Below, piece by piece: positions 36,401-47,723 of a DNA stretch of 64,000 bases. Location of the stretch: assembly GCA_026929865.2 (NCBI GenBank), contig CM049417.1, positions 22,321,501-22,385,500 on the forward strand. Reading direction: 5' to 3'. Positions within the stretch are counted from its first letter, which is position 1; every line of letters starts with the position of its first letter. The position numbers and the translations under genes are program-made. Origin of the DNA: Hyperoplus lanceolatus. Taxonomy: Eukaryota > Chordata > Actinopteri > Uranoscopiformes > Ammodytidae. The notes beneath the pieces were generated by a model. The model saw only the letters and a list, made by a program, of their open reading frames with translations. It ran no database searches and was not told where the DNA came from.

Positions 36401-37907
36401 AGCAAAATCAAGCCTTGGTTCACCCAGGCTAACATTAAGCATGGAATGCTAAAGGCCCGTTCAACTGTAATTTTCATATGATTAGAGAAAAACAGAAATT
36501 AAGCGGTTTATCAGCACTGAATTGCATAGTGTAGAAAAAAAGTGCTGGACAAATTAAACCACATTGCACTTCTAGCTACATTACCAACAGGCCATTTCCT
36601 TTTACTGAGATGGTAAAACGTACCTGCTTATTGTTGCATTGCTGACCCGAAAAATGCAACAAAGGAGCAGATTATGTCTCCGTGCTACTCCATGCACGAC
36701 TGCTTACAAGTTTTTCTCATAGATCTAAGTGTAGGTGAACTGTTGGTGGTTCTGCCTCACCTTCTTTGGTTCTGTGCTGTTCTGGTACCTCAGCAATGAT
36801 CCCATGAAAGAAGGGGTTCTTGGAGAATCCATCCTGCTCCAGGTCTGTGTATAGAATACAAATGTTCTGTCACATACTGATGATAGTCTACACCCCCCCC
36901 CTCTCTGAAATCATAAGTCACACTTTGCACAAATTCAAACTACTGCGGAAATTGACTTAACAACCTCAACACAAGAGTTAATTTGGATGCTTTTGCCCGC
37001 ATCACAATCTCATTTCTGAATGTCACTGACTTTTTTGCATTGGCGTAAATATCTGGCCAGTGGCCACGAGATCCACAGTACAAAGCTATATGATGATCAT
37101 TTCAACTCAACAAATGTATAAATATGGAAACAGTTAAAAAATAGTCTAAAACAATGGCCTTGGATTTAATTTGAATGTGTAGCATTTTTGTATACTTTAC
37201 TTTTGTTATACAAAGTGATCGTTGATTACAGCCTTGTGTATCCTTACACATAGTAGGCTCGTTTGAGTAGGAGACATCTAGCTTAGACCTGCACAATTAT
37301 AATTTGTGATGAAGTGAAATCTTTACACCATTAAGATTAAATCATAGCCTTATTTCCCTTACAACCCTAACCCCTAACCCTACTTTGCATACGGGCCGCA
37401 ACTGACCTCTAACAAGCCAATAGCTACCAACAAGGAGCTGAACTGCACACTTCTTTCAGCACAGACAACAGTTATATACAGTTAGAATAGTTACCTTTTT
37501 GTGTGATTTTCACATGCTCTGAGATTTTCTCATACTCAGCCAATTCCTGTGAACACACACAAAATGAAACCAGTTCTTATTTAGGCTACTGTCTTAAATA
37601 TCACAATTCTTCAAATCGTAATGCAAATCAGTGAGTAGCATACTGAGCTCATGCCCAGCTGTTTCCACTGACACATTTGACCCTGAACTGCAGATGGATG
37701 AATATCATCTGCTCAATAATCTTAAAACAGCAACGTTGTGTAAATGCAGTGGTCTTGTCTACTGTAAACTTGTGACGTCAGCCTCTTCTGAGGAAGAGCG
37801 CACGTGTCCTCCTGTTTCTTTATATGTCCATGGTGTCCGCTCACCATGATCATACGCGCGATGTCCTTGCAGTCCTCCACGTTTGCCGCACGAATAGAGT
37901 ACTCCAT
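30278..37907 (-). CDS. sat2: Diamine acetyltransferase 2-like (SSAT2 / thialysine N-acetyltransferase), six exons, complete
   Basis: Exons on the minus strand are 37845-37907, 37495-37546, 36761-36844, 31042-31143, 30557-30597 and 30278-30445. They sum to 510 bases, i.e. 169 residues plus stop, matching the 170-171 residues of the family. All introns are GT-AG and all codon phases agree. It is a GNAT-fold enzyme that moves acetyl from acetyl-CoA to an amine; SSAT2 proteins prefer thialysine-type amines over spermidine (family knowledge). Visible motifs are ELAEYEKISEHVKIT after the first strand, FMEDLYVMPDFRGNGIG with the acetyl-CoA loop R-G-N-G-I-G near residues 100-105, GCNQLNFTVLDWN, and FYFNQG with Tyr139 at the position of human SSAT1 Tyr140. 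Glu91 and Arg100 match SSAT1 Glu92 and Arg101. Lys141-Arg142 of SSAT1 are replaced by Phe-Asn. LDWN, YVMP and GC-Q resemble SAT2 more than SAT1. Cytosolic, no signal peptide. The start ATG follows AACACACA and matches the family N terminus. Confidence 0.95.
30557..30597 (-). CDS. sat2: sat2 exon 5
   Basis: A 41-bp exon coding NGIGKALMSKVAQ, the acetyl-CoA pyrophosphate loop. Acceptor TGTTTCAG|GGAATG, donor GCGCAG|GTGGGC. Confidence 0.93.
31042..31143 (-). CDS. sat2: sat2 exon 4
   Basis: Encodes GHTKIGYALYFYSYSSW to MEDLYVMPDFR, the central beta strands and catalytic Glu. Acceptor CTTTCAG|GCCATA, donor CAGAG|GTACAG. The preceding intron 3 is 5617 bp and rich in transposon remains. Confidence 0.93.
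32400..33012 (+). pseudogene. Pogo/Tigger-like DNA transposon remnant in sat2 intron 3
   Basis: A frame at 32475-32730 reads KKKVFVYSSSEETDISIPLN, then an acidic stretch and DGDFVIVSFEGK, a C-terminal pattern of DDE transposases found in fish genomes. The upstream part (from 32401) is in another register, so there is at least one frameshift. The 3' terminus GGCCACTCTCCCCTA (32998-33012) looks like the end of a family that starts TAGGGGAGAGTGG. The left end is missing. Family assignment is tentative. Confidence 0.4.
33090..33216 (+). mobile_element. LINE 3' tail in sat2 intron 3
   Basis: Carries ATTGTAAATGAGGGTCACC, CTCAATTGATCTCTCGGG and the ATAAATAAAGGTTAAATGAA end; the same 3' end as at 6838, 47843 and inside copy C. 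It is on the strand opposite to sat2. Confidence 0.7.
33217..34871. other. sat2 intron 3, unassigned part
   Basis: AT-rich intron sequence. 33640-33690 (CGCATTCTGGTGAATTACA) resembles sequence inside foldback F and hairpin K (GCATTCTGGTGAATT). A CA microsatellite lies at 34503-34526. No further gene seen. Confidence 0.4.
34872..34985 (-). mobile_element. L2/CR1-like LINE 3' tail in sat2 intron 3
   Basis: On the minus strand it reads CCAGGGACTACAGACGAAAA, then TGTGCACTGTCCCTGCTAAA and an AATAAATGAAATGAAATG tail. This is the typical 3' end of a fish L2-like LINE, 5' truncated. It is in the same sense as sat2. Confidence 0.6.
35635..36060. mobile_element. hAT-like MITE in sat2 intron 3
   Basis: The right end GGTCATATCGCCCAGCCCTA complements a TAGGGCTGGGCGATATG terminus, and the left end TAGGGGTGGGGGGATCC (35635) is a diverged partner. 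No matching 8-bp duplication found. Non-coding. Confidence 0.5.
36761..36844 (-). CDS. sat2: sat2 exon 3
   Basis: Encodes DLEQDGFSKNPFFHGIIAEV and on to HRTKE. Acceptor ATACACAG|ACCTGG, donor AAAGAAG|GTGAGG; intron 2 is 650 bp. Confidence 0.93.
37495..37546 (-). CDS. sat2: sat2 exon 2
   Basis: Encodes ELAEYEKISEHVKITQK. Acceptor TTCACAG|GAATTG, donor AAAAG|GTAACT; intron 1 is 298 bp. Confidence 0.93.
37814..37835. repeat. sat2: TTTCTTTATATGTCCATGGTG terminal-type motif in sat2 intron 1
   Basis: The motif lies 10 bp inside intron 1 from the exon 1 donor. Near-identical motifs occur in the arms of hairpin M (26241-26259) and foldback F (52206-52224, 57205-57226). It probably marks the end of a small element inserted next to the splice donor. 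Confidence 0.45.
37845..37907 (-). CDS. sat2: sat2 exon 1 (coding part)
   Basis: Encodes MEYSIRAANVEDCKDIARMI plus Met21, the first GNAT strand and helix. The donor is ATG|GTGAGC. Confidence 0.93.
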
Positions 37908-39579
37908 TGTGTGTTGGCCGGATTCCGCGATGAGATGGATGTTTACAGTGTGTGTTCGCGGTTCACCACCTGAGAGACACCTGTCACTACACGATCTGAG
38001 GAGCCTGCACGATATGAGGACCGCATGCGCAGAACGGACGTCATCATTGATGGCCTGCTACGGCGACACCACGTATTCATATCGTAGGCCAATACAGTAT
38101 GGCCCTTTCCCAAACGACTCCCTAGGCACTCCCACTCCGTGAGCGAGTGTGACTTGCTGTGGAGTCACCCTCGCGGCTGTGAAGTGCCACTCGAACATTA
38201 AGGGGAGGGTATAACAACGGCGCGGCTTTGGCAAGCCCTCGCCTCTGTCAGACGGAAACAGGAAGACTTAGGGCCAATCCCATTTCTCATTTTCACCCCT
38301 ACCCCTACCCCTTGGCCCTACCCCTTGGCCCTCCAAACGGAGTGTTAAGGGGTAGGGAGGAAAATCTACCCCTATGAAATGGGACATCCCTACCCCTTCA
38401 TGTAACTACTAGCTACATTAGTGGATAAGGTATCAATGATCACAATCTGTTATAATCAATCACTTTTTATTAACAATTGAAAAGGGACAATAAATAAAAA
38501 TATCTAAAAACATTTAAAAATTATTAATATTGATGATACAAGCGACAATAAATAAATAAATATATCAGTGATTCTTGAGAACCGGGACAAAAGTCTTCCA
38601 TAAGTAACTATTATCTTTAAAAATAAAAATATTTAAAATGTAAAATGGTATTAGGGATTAAGAATATAATGTCTGGAGCACAATTATCCCCATAAATTAA
38701 AAAATATCGTTATTATGTCAAACATTTGTTATCTTCTCATGCTCCAAAACAGTGTCTCCACAGAGAGGGTTTCAATCGTCCATATGCAATAAAACCTATT
38801 AAAAATGTACTTTAATGATTTAAAATGTGCTTTTTTCATCAAAAGCAACACTAAATAATCTCTCATATCAATACAAACTGTTTTTCTTCAACACATTCAT
38901 GTTTTATATGGTTTCAAAGTGGTGGGTCACTTTTTGTCACCACCGTCAGACAATCCATTAAAATGTAATAAAATCAGCCAAAATAAGGGGCGCGTCACTA
39001 TGAATGACCTCTTATCACATTCTACCTCTGCAGAGTACATTAGAGTCAGACAGGCTCTGATAAGTGTTGTAGTTTTAGAATATTTTACATTACAAATCTT
39101 GAAAGTCCTGCTCACAACCATGATTATTTGAAATGTTTCGATCATTTTATTTTCCTGAAGTTGTTCATACAAGCACCTACGTCAACAGAAAAAAAATGGC
39201 TACTAAAAAACTCTATTATTTTATATTCATATACATTTTAAAATATTTTTTGTGTCTGGGAGTTGACACAAAGTAAGGAATGGCAAGCTAAAAGCACATT
39301 TGGATAAAAAGGACAACAGCTGGGAGGTTGTGTCAAAGCTTAGCTCAGTAGCTTAGTATATGTTGGATACATTCATGTAATTTAATTTGCCTAAACATAG
39401 GGTTTGTATTTTTTCAACATTGCACCCTGTTTTGTTCCACTTCTCAAGAATCACTGATATACAAAGTGCAGTAATACAAGAATTTATAATTTTTTCTATC
39501 ATCCTTTCAAACAATCTTAAAAAGCGAGCTTTCCTCAGCAAGGAACTCCAAAATAGGATTGGATTTTTATTTTTATCTT

Positions 39580-39699
39580 TTAAAATTTTGGAAGAGAAGT
39601 TGAGGGGCTTGAGGTGGCCGTGGAAAAGGAGGCGCAGGCAGATGGCAGAGGAGAGGAGACAGAGGTAGATGCCTTTTCAATGTTTGGCTCAACAATCTC
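39580..39699 (-). other. Exon-like open frame within the TIR element
   Basis: After an acceptor-like TTTTTTACTTTTAG the minus strand is open for 39 codons to a TAA: EIVEPNIEKASTSVSSPLPS and a further Ser/Thr-rich tail ending LPKF. It could be the last exon of a transposase. No conserved domain, so this is weak. Confidence 0.25.
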
Positions 39700-39974
39700 C
39701 TAAAAGTAAAAAAAAAATAGATGGAAGATTAGATTAGGTTTTTGAGCTCCTGTTTAACACCCCCCCCCACCAACACACACACACACACACACACACACGC
39801 CCCAATCGTCCACCCATCAATTGAAATTAAACTTTATTTCAGACACACAGGTCCATACTAGTATGGTTTATCATGTCCTTATTTTTTTTAAGTTAGCGTT
39901 GCTATCATGTAATGCAAAATTATTAGCTACATAGCCTACTAGCGATCTATTTTATGGTTCATACGCTGGGTACC

Positions 39975-39977
<3 letters not shown>

Positions 39978-40031
<54 letters not shown>

Positions 40032-40050
40032 CGTGTGTGTGTGTGTGTGT
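39978..40050. repeat. (TG)n microsatellite
   Basis: TG array with one CCG interruption at about 40031. Confidence 0.95.
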
Positions 40051-42029
40051 AGCCTGAAAGGGGGTGTCAACGGCTCCTGCTAATGACTGTTATGTGCTGA
40101 TGTGTTGTTAGCTAGTTTGCTAGTTACTAGCGATCTTTTTTTGACAATCTTGATCCACTAAACAACATAACTACGAAGCATACATGGTAAAACTAAGATA
40201 ATAAGATGATAATCGTAATTTTCACATCTTTATTAACTGAGGAAACAACTTACATTCGCGGCTGTCACTCTTCCCATCCATTTCCGTTGACACAAGGCAC
40301 TGCTTTCGGGGAAATTTCTTTTAACCCTTCGTTTGGAGTGTGGGTCCAGAAAATCTCCGTTTGGAGGGCCGTTTGGCCCTACGCCTACGCCTTCGCCTTG
40401 ATTCCAGAGGGAATTGGGACACCCCTACCCCTTCACGTGAACGCGCAATTCGGAGGGGTAGGGCGAAGGGGTGAATTGGGATTCACCCTAACTAACACTA
40501 GTTAAACTGTTAAGTCTTTATTTCTCACCCTAAAATAAAATTCCAGCACATTTATATTTGACCTGAAACACTCTTTACATTCATATTCAGCTACGCATGT
40601 GAGAGTAAAATGTAGCATTGAATAAAAACAAACACTCCCATGATTTTTTGGCTGCATAATTAATTTTTTGTTAAACATTTTGTAACTGCATATTCTTAAT
40701 TTTACCAGCTCAGTCTGTAGTGGAGAAAACGGGTAGGTGTTTGATCCGCTGTTTAATTATCCTTTTAGTTTACATGCGCAGCAGCATACACAACCAGGGA
40801 AAAGAACAATAGTGTGCTAAAACATGTATTCCACTTGTCATGATACGTTAATCTGCCATTTCGACCCACGAATCGCGGCAGTTAATTAGCGTGCATAAAT
40901 TATAATGCACTGCAAGGGTGGTCATAAATAAGAAAAGTCATGCGCTCCAGCTGACTGACGTCACCGCCGCTATTACTACCCCTCATTGGCTTTAACAGTA
41001 ATACAAATCTTACTAACAATTTAAGGAAATAATAATCACTGTCCCTTATTAACTTGTGGGCATTTTCTTCATCTGCTTCGTTTTATATTTTATCCACGCC
41101 TTGAAAATACACTAACGGTAGACAAGTGGCATAGTCAAATCAACAAGTGTAAAACAACATGTTAATTCCGATATTGTAGGCTACCCTCCGGTTCCGTCAT
41201 ATAGGGCTATGCATAAAAATAATAAATCAAATGTCTGTTTGAGGTAAGAGAACGTTTCATTTATAATTCGGGAAACAAACTCCATGGAACTCTCATTTGT
41301 AGGTTTGGCTCCTCCATTCCGGACTTAATTGATTGGCGGACACCTGTGTCAAACGTAGGGCTAAAGCCACCATCGATGCCATGCAGACTCGGTGATCGAG
41401 GGCTTTATAACCCACTCACACTCAATATGGCGGGCCCTCCTCGCGAACGCGCAAACGGAGGGATAGTGGATAGGGATAGGGTGTAGGGGGTGGTTCTAGA
41501 AAGGGCCTAATACTTTTATTTTTGAAGCGCTTTCTTGTTCAGACAGTCGCCGAGACAACGCACGTCTGCGTGGTCCTGGTAAGTCAGTCGGCTGTTTAGT
41601 GTTTTACATTTTGTATGGTTATTTACGTGTAGTTATATTCCTCTTTTTTCTAAGTCGTGTGTAGAGTTATTTTATTATCTTTCACGATGGGCTACCTCAC
41701 ATGCTAACGTGCCAGCTACCTAGCTACTGCTATTTCCAATACAACATCCATCAGTAACCACCATTAAATAAAAAGTAGCATGATGAAAAAGATAAGTAAA
41801 TGTGATCTAACAGCAAGGAATAGGCTAATTATATGCTTTTTTTAAATGCATTATTTGTATATTGTGATTGGTAATGCTCACAGCGAGTTTTAAACTATCT
41901 ACATTACTAATATTTCAATTTAATTATGTGAAAAGGCACTCTTATCATAGACGGTTGATATGAAATTGGAAAATGAAATTAAAAACAATGCAGATTGTAG
42001 ATATGCTGAACTGAAATCAGTTAATCGAA

Positions 42030-44830
42030 TACATTGCATGGTTACCTGTTATTTCTGGTTTAATATTGAACAAAAAATAAATAAACAAAAATCTCCAAAC
42101 ACAACATGCAAAATCCTTCACTTCTCTTGCTAAAGCATACTTTACCCTCAAAACAATGTTAACTCTTCACTAAATGGTGTTTTCTTTTCATATGACAAAC
42201 ACATACATCATATGACTAGACATTTCCAAGCACTCATTGAACACTGGTGTGCAGAATGGCACTACAGTATGAATGCAAAACACTGTATGAATGCTTTATC
42301 AGTAGAAACATGCCTTTGCATGTTCATACACTCTGAAACAGCATTTTTAGTGTTTTGATTTTGTCACATCTGTGTTTGTTTGTTTGTGATAAGCCTCTTT
42401 GACCAGGTTATGTTGGTCAGGCGCCTGGAATAGGAGAAATCGATCGTCGCCAAAGAGGACCTCGATAACCACAGTATGTTCCACAAATACTTAATTTATG
42501 TAAGGGGACGCATGCACATGGAGTGGGGGGTGCTGATGCTGTTAAGGCTCAGTTGTGCGAGAGCGTTCGCGTTAGAGAAGTGTGAACTGCCCAGTTTCAG
42601 AGAAGCAACAGGGAAATGATCACCTGATATCCAGTCTAAATCTCCTAATTATGGAGCGACTCAGGTTGGGCTGCACTCTCTGTCCAGGCTCCCTCATTGA
42701 TAAGCCATGATCTATAACATGGTCCACTATAGTGTCCCTGGTGTATGTGTCTCCGTCTGTTGCCTTCTTTGTCCTCGTCCTCCTGTCGCTCTCTCTCCTC
42801 CTCTTCTCCTGACTCTTACTGTTTCAGAAAGGAGCTGAGCTCACCTGGGGTCTATTTGTAGTGCTAAGGTTTAGATTGATTGGTATTCAATTAGTTTAAC
42901 TTTGTTTCAAGAGGTGTGTTGAAGAATATCAAACGCAGTGCAAAGCATATATTGTGTTTGTAGGGTTGGTGCTTTGGTTTAGGGCATAGTTGCAAAAGTT
43001 AGAGGTTGTGGTCATAGCAGTCACTTTTAGTGTTTACAGTATTCGGCAAAAACTGTATTAGTACCAAAATGTGCAGTCTACTGTAAATCACAGCAAACAG
43101 GAGCTCATCTTTGACCCTTCTATAGCTAACAGCACAAAAGCCTTTTGAGTTTAGAAATGTGATTGGCAGTGTGTTCTGTGTGAATACCAAGAGAGAGAAT
43201 TCAGGAAGAGTGTGCAAGATATAGAGAATTGTGTGTAGTGTTGTGAAAAATGTGTGTTTTGGAATGAGAATATGAGTCTAAGGCAGGAAATGTGTTTGGA
43301 GTTCAGCAGAATTGGTTAAGCAGTTGGTAAATTAGTTTCAGATTGTGCACAATGTGTTTAAACAATTGTGAAAAACTGTAACTGGTATGTAAACAAAAGG
43401 GCCACTGTAGCTAACAACATTCTGGTTTACATAACCTAGCCGGTGTATTAACTCCTGATTTTTCGCTGTTTTTGGCAACAAGCATTCTCCAGAATCTCTG
43501 AGTCCACCAGTAAAGCATGTTAAGTCTGATTGTTTATTTAAAGCTGAATATTAATTAATGTTTCTATCTTTTTTCCTACACTTTTTACTTCCAGAGAGCT
43601 GGCAGAAGAGGGACACAAAGGACTGCACTGCTGTGTTTTACAGAAGAAACACATTCTACAGAGGAAACTGGGCACAGTGACCAGCACCTACACACTTAAG
43701 ATATCGACAATTGTGAAGAGAGCGAACAGGACAAAAGCAGAAGAGAATTCTCAGAGGAAAAATTGTAAAAAGATAAACCGGAGAGCTGATAGCTTAAATT
43801 TTAACTGTATTAGTTATTAGTTGGGTTTAGGAAAAGGAAGTCTTAGATCCGACAGTCCAATGCGTGGCTCCATATTTTCTTTTTTTTCAACCAGTCCTCT
43901 AGACACTTGTAGTTTTGAGTTTGTTTAATAAATTGTATTGTATTATTTAATACAATTTAAATTTGATTTCTGTGTCTTTAATCTTATATGTTGTTGGTCA
44001 CTATGCACCAGCCAACCAGTGTTTTGAGTAGGTAACAGTCATGTGATCACTGTAATGTGAACAGAAACAGATGGTATAGCTAACTTTCATGTTGCAAATG
44101 GACAAGTATATGACTTTTTGAGGTTTTGTAGGTAAAATCTAATAAAGACAATACTTTAATTATAATAAGCAGTGTGGTTGTCTCTAACATGGCAACATTT
44201 GCTCAAAGTTGTATTTTATCTGGTGAAATGTATCCTTGGCATGAAAACATACCCTACATGTCAGTAGGCATAACCCACCCTTTGCTTCTTGTGTTTGTAA
44301 CTTACTTGCAGCTATACACAATGCTTTAAACTAAATTTATGCTGAACAAACTCTTAAATGACAACCACCAGGAACAACCACAAGGAACAACAACAAGGAA
44401 CGACTGATGGAGCCTCTGGTCGGGTGGTCTGGTCATCGGTCTAAACTGGATGGATCTAGAGAAAGAGACAGGGTTAGAGGCACAGCAAGAGAGGGTTAGG
44501 GATAAAGATGGTGGGAGAGAGGGAGACACAATAATAATAACATTAGTAATTGACTAATAATAACCTATGTGGTTGTATCATTTGGAGGACTTGTTGGAAT
44601 TAAATTGTGAGTGTTTATTCTTTTGTTTCATAGGGCTCATTACTGTCTGTACATTACGTGTAGCCTATGTTATACCCTTAGTTAGAATCATAAGTGCTAC
44701 ACAAAGTTTAGTATTATTAAATATGCTACACACCGACAAATATACACGAGATGGCACGGAGGAGACACAATTATAGGCCTAAATGTAGCCTAACGTAATA
44801 GGATTAACCTTAAATGAATATCAATAACAC
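42030..44830. other. Loop of foldback E
   Basis: Unpaired middle of E. No frame above about 70 codons and no family motif. An acceptor-like tract precedes CAGAGAGCTGGCAGAAGAGG (43593), and AATAAA signals occur near 43926. This might be a decayed transposon gene, but I could not identify a domain. Confidence 0.35.
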
Positions 44831-45456
44831 AATCCTGATTTCAGTTCAGCATATCTACAACTGCATTTTTCTTTCATTCTCCAGCCTTTTATGATAAGAA
44901 GTGCCTTTTCACATAGCCTAGTTAAATTGAAATATTAGTAATGTAGATAGTTTAAAACTTGATGTGAGCATTACCAATCAGAATGTAAAAATAATGCATT
45001 TTTAAAAAAAAGCATATCATTAGCCTATTCCTTGCTGTTAGATAACTATTTACTTATCTTTTTCATCATGCTACTTTTTTATTTAATAGTGGTTACCTAT
45101 GGATGTTGTATTGGAAATAGCAGTAGCTAGGTAGCTGGCATGTTAGCATGTGAGCTAGCCCATCGTGAAAGATAATAATAAAATAACTCTACATACGACT
45201 TACAAAAAAGAGGAATATATAACTACAGAAAAACATGTAAATAACCATACATAATGTAAAACACTAAGCAGCCGACTGACTTACCAGGACCACGCAGACG
45301 TGCGTTGCCTAGGCGACTGTCTGAACAAGAAAGCGCTGCAGTAAATATAAGTATTACTGTATTGGCCTACAATATGAATACGTGGTGTCGCCGTAGCAGG
45401 CCATCAATGATGACGTCGGTTCTGCGCATGCGGTCCTCATATCGTGCAGGCTCCTC

Positions 45457-47661
45457 TCTGCCTTCTTAATAATGATTATAAAGTGTTTGCACAGACATTT
45501 GCAAAAAGGATTAAAACTGTTTTGGATCATATCATCGATGATTGCCAGTCAGGTTTTATGAGACAGACACATTTCCAAAAATGTCAGACTAGCTCTTGAC
45601 TTAATTGACTATTCAGATTTATGTTTAGGCCGAGAAAGTTTTATTCTTTTCTTAGATTTTCAGAAGGCGTTCGATACAATTGAGCATAACTTTATCTTCC
45701 ATGCCTTAGAGAAATTTGGATTTGGTTCATACTTTAACAACGCAATCAAAACTATGTACAAAAATGGAAACTGTTCAATTAAATTACATGCTGGTACTTC
45801 CCCTAGATTCTTGTTAAATCGTGGTGTTAGACAAGGATGTCCTATTTCCCCCTACCTCTTCTTACTTTGTACTCAACTACTCACTGAATCCATAAAGCTT
45901 AGTCCACTTAAAGGTAGCCTATCTCAATAGCTGATGGTGAGGTCATCATCAGTCAGCTGGCTGATGATACAACACTCTTTTTAAGGGATGCCTCTCAGAT
46001 ACCTATAACCATTGATTTAATTCAAACTTTCTCCATTGCCTCAGGGCTAAATTTAAACCTTAAAAAATGTGAATTGCTTGCTCTTAAAAATTGCGATGTA
46101 CCATCTATATGTAATATTCCTGTAAAGGACTCTATAACCTATCTAGGAGTTGTTATTACCAAAGATAGAGATTCCAGATGTGGTTTGAACTTCAACCCTA
46201 TTATTGACAAAACTAAAAAAAAGGTTAAATCAATGGTTACAGCGAGACTTGTCAGTCAGAGGTAGAATCCTTCTAACCAAGGCTGAGGGCATCTACCGGC
46301 TCACTTATGCAGCTCTATCCTTGGATGTAAACAAAAAGACTTCTAAATAAATTGACAAAATGTTATTTAATTTTATTTGGAGGAATAAAAGCCCCTATAT
46401 TAAACTTGTTGTGATAATGAACCCGTATGATAAGGGTGGCCTTAACTTCCTTGATTTTTCAACCTTAAATTACACTTTCAAAATTAACTGGCTAAAACAA
46501 TTTATAAAAAATCCATATTCAATTTGGAATTTCATTCCCAACTTTATCTTCTCCAAATTAGGGGGCCTGCATTTTGTTTTATTTTGTAATTATAATATTG
46601 AGAAAATCCCTCCAAAATTGTCCAACTTTCACAAGCAGATGCTTCTCTCATGGTCTATGATTTATAAACATAATTTCTCTCCTCAAAGATGTTATATATG
46701 GAATAACAGACATATTGTACAAGAACAAATCTTTATTTTTTGAGAACTGGTTTGCACATGGTTTACACCTGGTCAGCCAACTGCTCGACTGTAATGGTTT
46801 TTTAATGTCATATCAGGAATTTTTGATGGAGTATGGTATTCCAATTCCTCCAAGGAAATTCACTATTGTCATGGATGCAATCCCTACAGGAGTTTTGATG
46901 CTACTAAGAAGTACAGCAGGGGTTAAGCCAACCTTACTACCTCTTGACCCTACTGAGTCTGCAGTTGGTAAGGTTTGTTTCTCCCCTGGAACACGTAACA
47001 ATAATTGTGGAATAAGATCATTGTTCCAAAATGATATAGTCTCTGTCCCATATGTAGTTGCCTACTGGAATAATTGTGTATCTGACCATAATTGGAAGAA
47101 AATCTGGACTTTACCATCAACATTTTTGATCACTAACAAAATGAAAGAGGTATCTTTTAAAATTATACACCGTTATTATCCCTCTAAAATATTTTTGCAA
47201 AGATTTAAATTAGAGATAGATGTCAATTGCTCATTTTGTAATATGTACCCTGAAGATGTATCTCATTTATTTTGGAACTGTTCCCACTCAAATCTTTTAT
47301 GGAAAGATATTTGCACTTATATCACTCGTTTTATTGACCCCAATTTTTCCTTTTGTGTTGAACATATATTGTTTGGTTTCTTCTTATTATTTTATTAGCT
47401 AAATGGCATATTCATAAATGTAAGTACTCTAATCAAAAACCTCTATTTATTGTGTTTGAAAAAGAAACCAAGCAATATATGAAAAATATTATATACTCCA
47501 AAAATAAGAAAGCTATCAAAACACTTTATGTATGTCATTTATATAATGTTTTTATTTTTGTATCTGTATTTTTATATAGGCCTATCAGCCAGTTCTGTAA
47601 GCTACCCCCTGGCGGCTGTTGTATTGCTTATTGTCAATAAAATGTAAAAAAAAAAAAAAAA
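45457..47661 (+). mobile_element. L1/Tx1-type LINE, 5' truncated, with poly(A) and 16-bp duplication
   Basis: A perfect target duplication ATCGTGCAGGCTCCTC flanks it (45441-45456, 47662-47677), and it ends AATAAAATG plus a run of A. Translation shows FILFLDFQKAFDTIEHNF (near 45640), RGVRQGCPISPYLF (near 45825), QLADDTTLF (near 45955) and a C-terminal C-X2-C-X8-H-X4-C knuckle in CSFCNMYPEDVSHLFWNC (47229-47282), as in L1/Tx1 proteins. The reading frame is broken several times (pieces at 46074-46265, 46360-46743, 46715-47398). The endonuclease and early RT are absent. Confidence 0.92.
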
Positions 47662-47723
47662 ATCGTGCAGGCTCCTCAGATCGTGTAGTGACAGGGTCTG
47701 CAAATAGGTACTCTTTGACCGAG

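Larger units (their letters stand above)
38269..40490. mobile_element. TIR element with CACCCCTACCCCT subterminal repeats
   Basis: Ends TAGGGCCAATCCCATTTCTC and, complemented, TAGGGTGAATCCCAATTCAC, with ACT on both sides (38266-38268, 40491-40493) as a 3-bp duplication. Both ends then carry reiterated CCCCTACCCCTTGGCCCTA units. CA and TG microsatellites lie at 39773-39798 and 39978-40050. One exon-like frame is on the minus strand (39580-39699). Superfamily not assigned. Confidence 0.65.
38100..41517. mobile_element. 3.4 kb TIR element inserted in the left arm of E
   Basis: The empty site is preserved in the right arm of E (complement reads CAATACAGTAATACTT), so the insert is bounded by a duplicated TA (38098-38099, 41518-41519). 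Ends are TGGCCCTTTCCCAAACGACT and, complemented, GGCCCTTTCTAGAACCACC. Subterminal parts are rich in short CTCCC and CACTCC words. It carries a second TIR element (38269-40490). Confidence 0.75.
37981..47694. mobile_element. Foldback element E (9.7 kb) directly upstream of sat2
   Basis: Outer ends CTGTCACTACACGATCTGAG (37981) and its exact complement ending at 47694. The left arm is 37981-38099 plus 41518 to about 42030; the right arm is about 44830-45456 plus 47662-47694. Pairing landmarks are the GAGGACCGCATGCGCAGAAC block (38016 with 45420), CACGTCTGCGTGGTCCTGG (41560 with 45282) and ATGGGCTACCTCACATGCTA (41688 with 45150). The left arm is split by the 38100-41517 insert, the right arm by an L1. 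The loop (about 42030-44830) has no recognised gene. The left end is 73 bp from the sat2 ATG. No target duplication could be fixed. Confidence 0.8.

Noticed and set aside
40206-40505. 99-codon plus frame
   Set aside because: Derived from the C-rich subterminal repeats of a TIR element.
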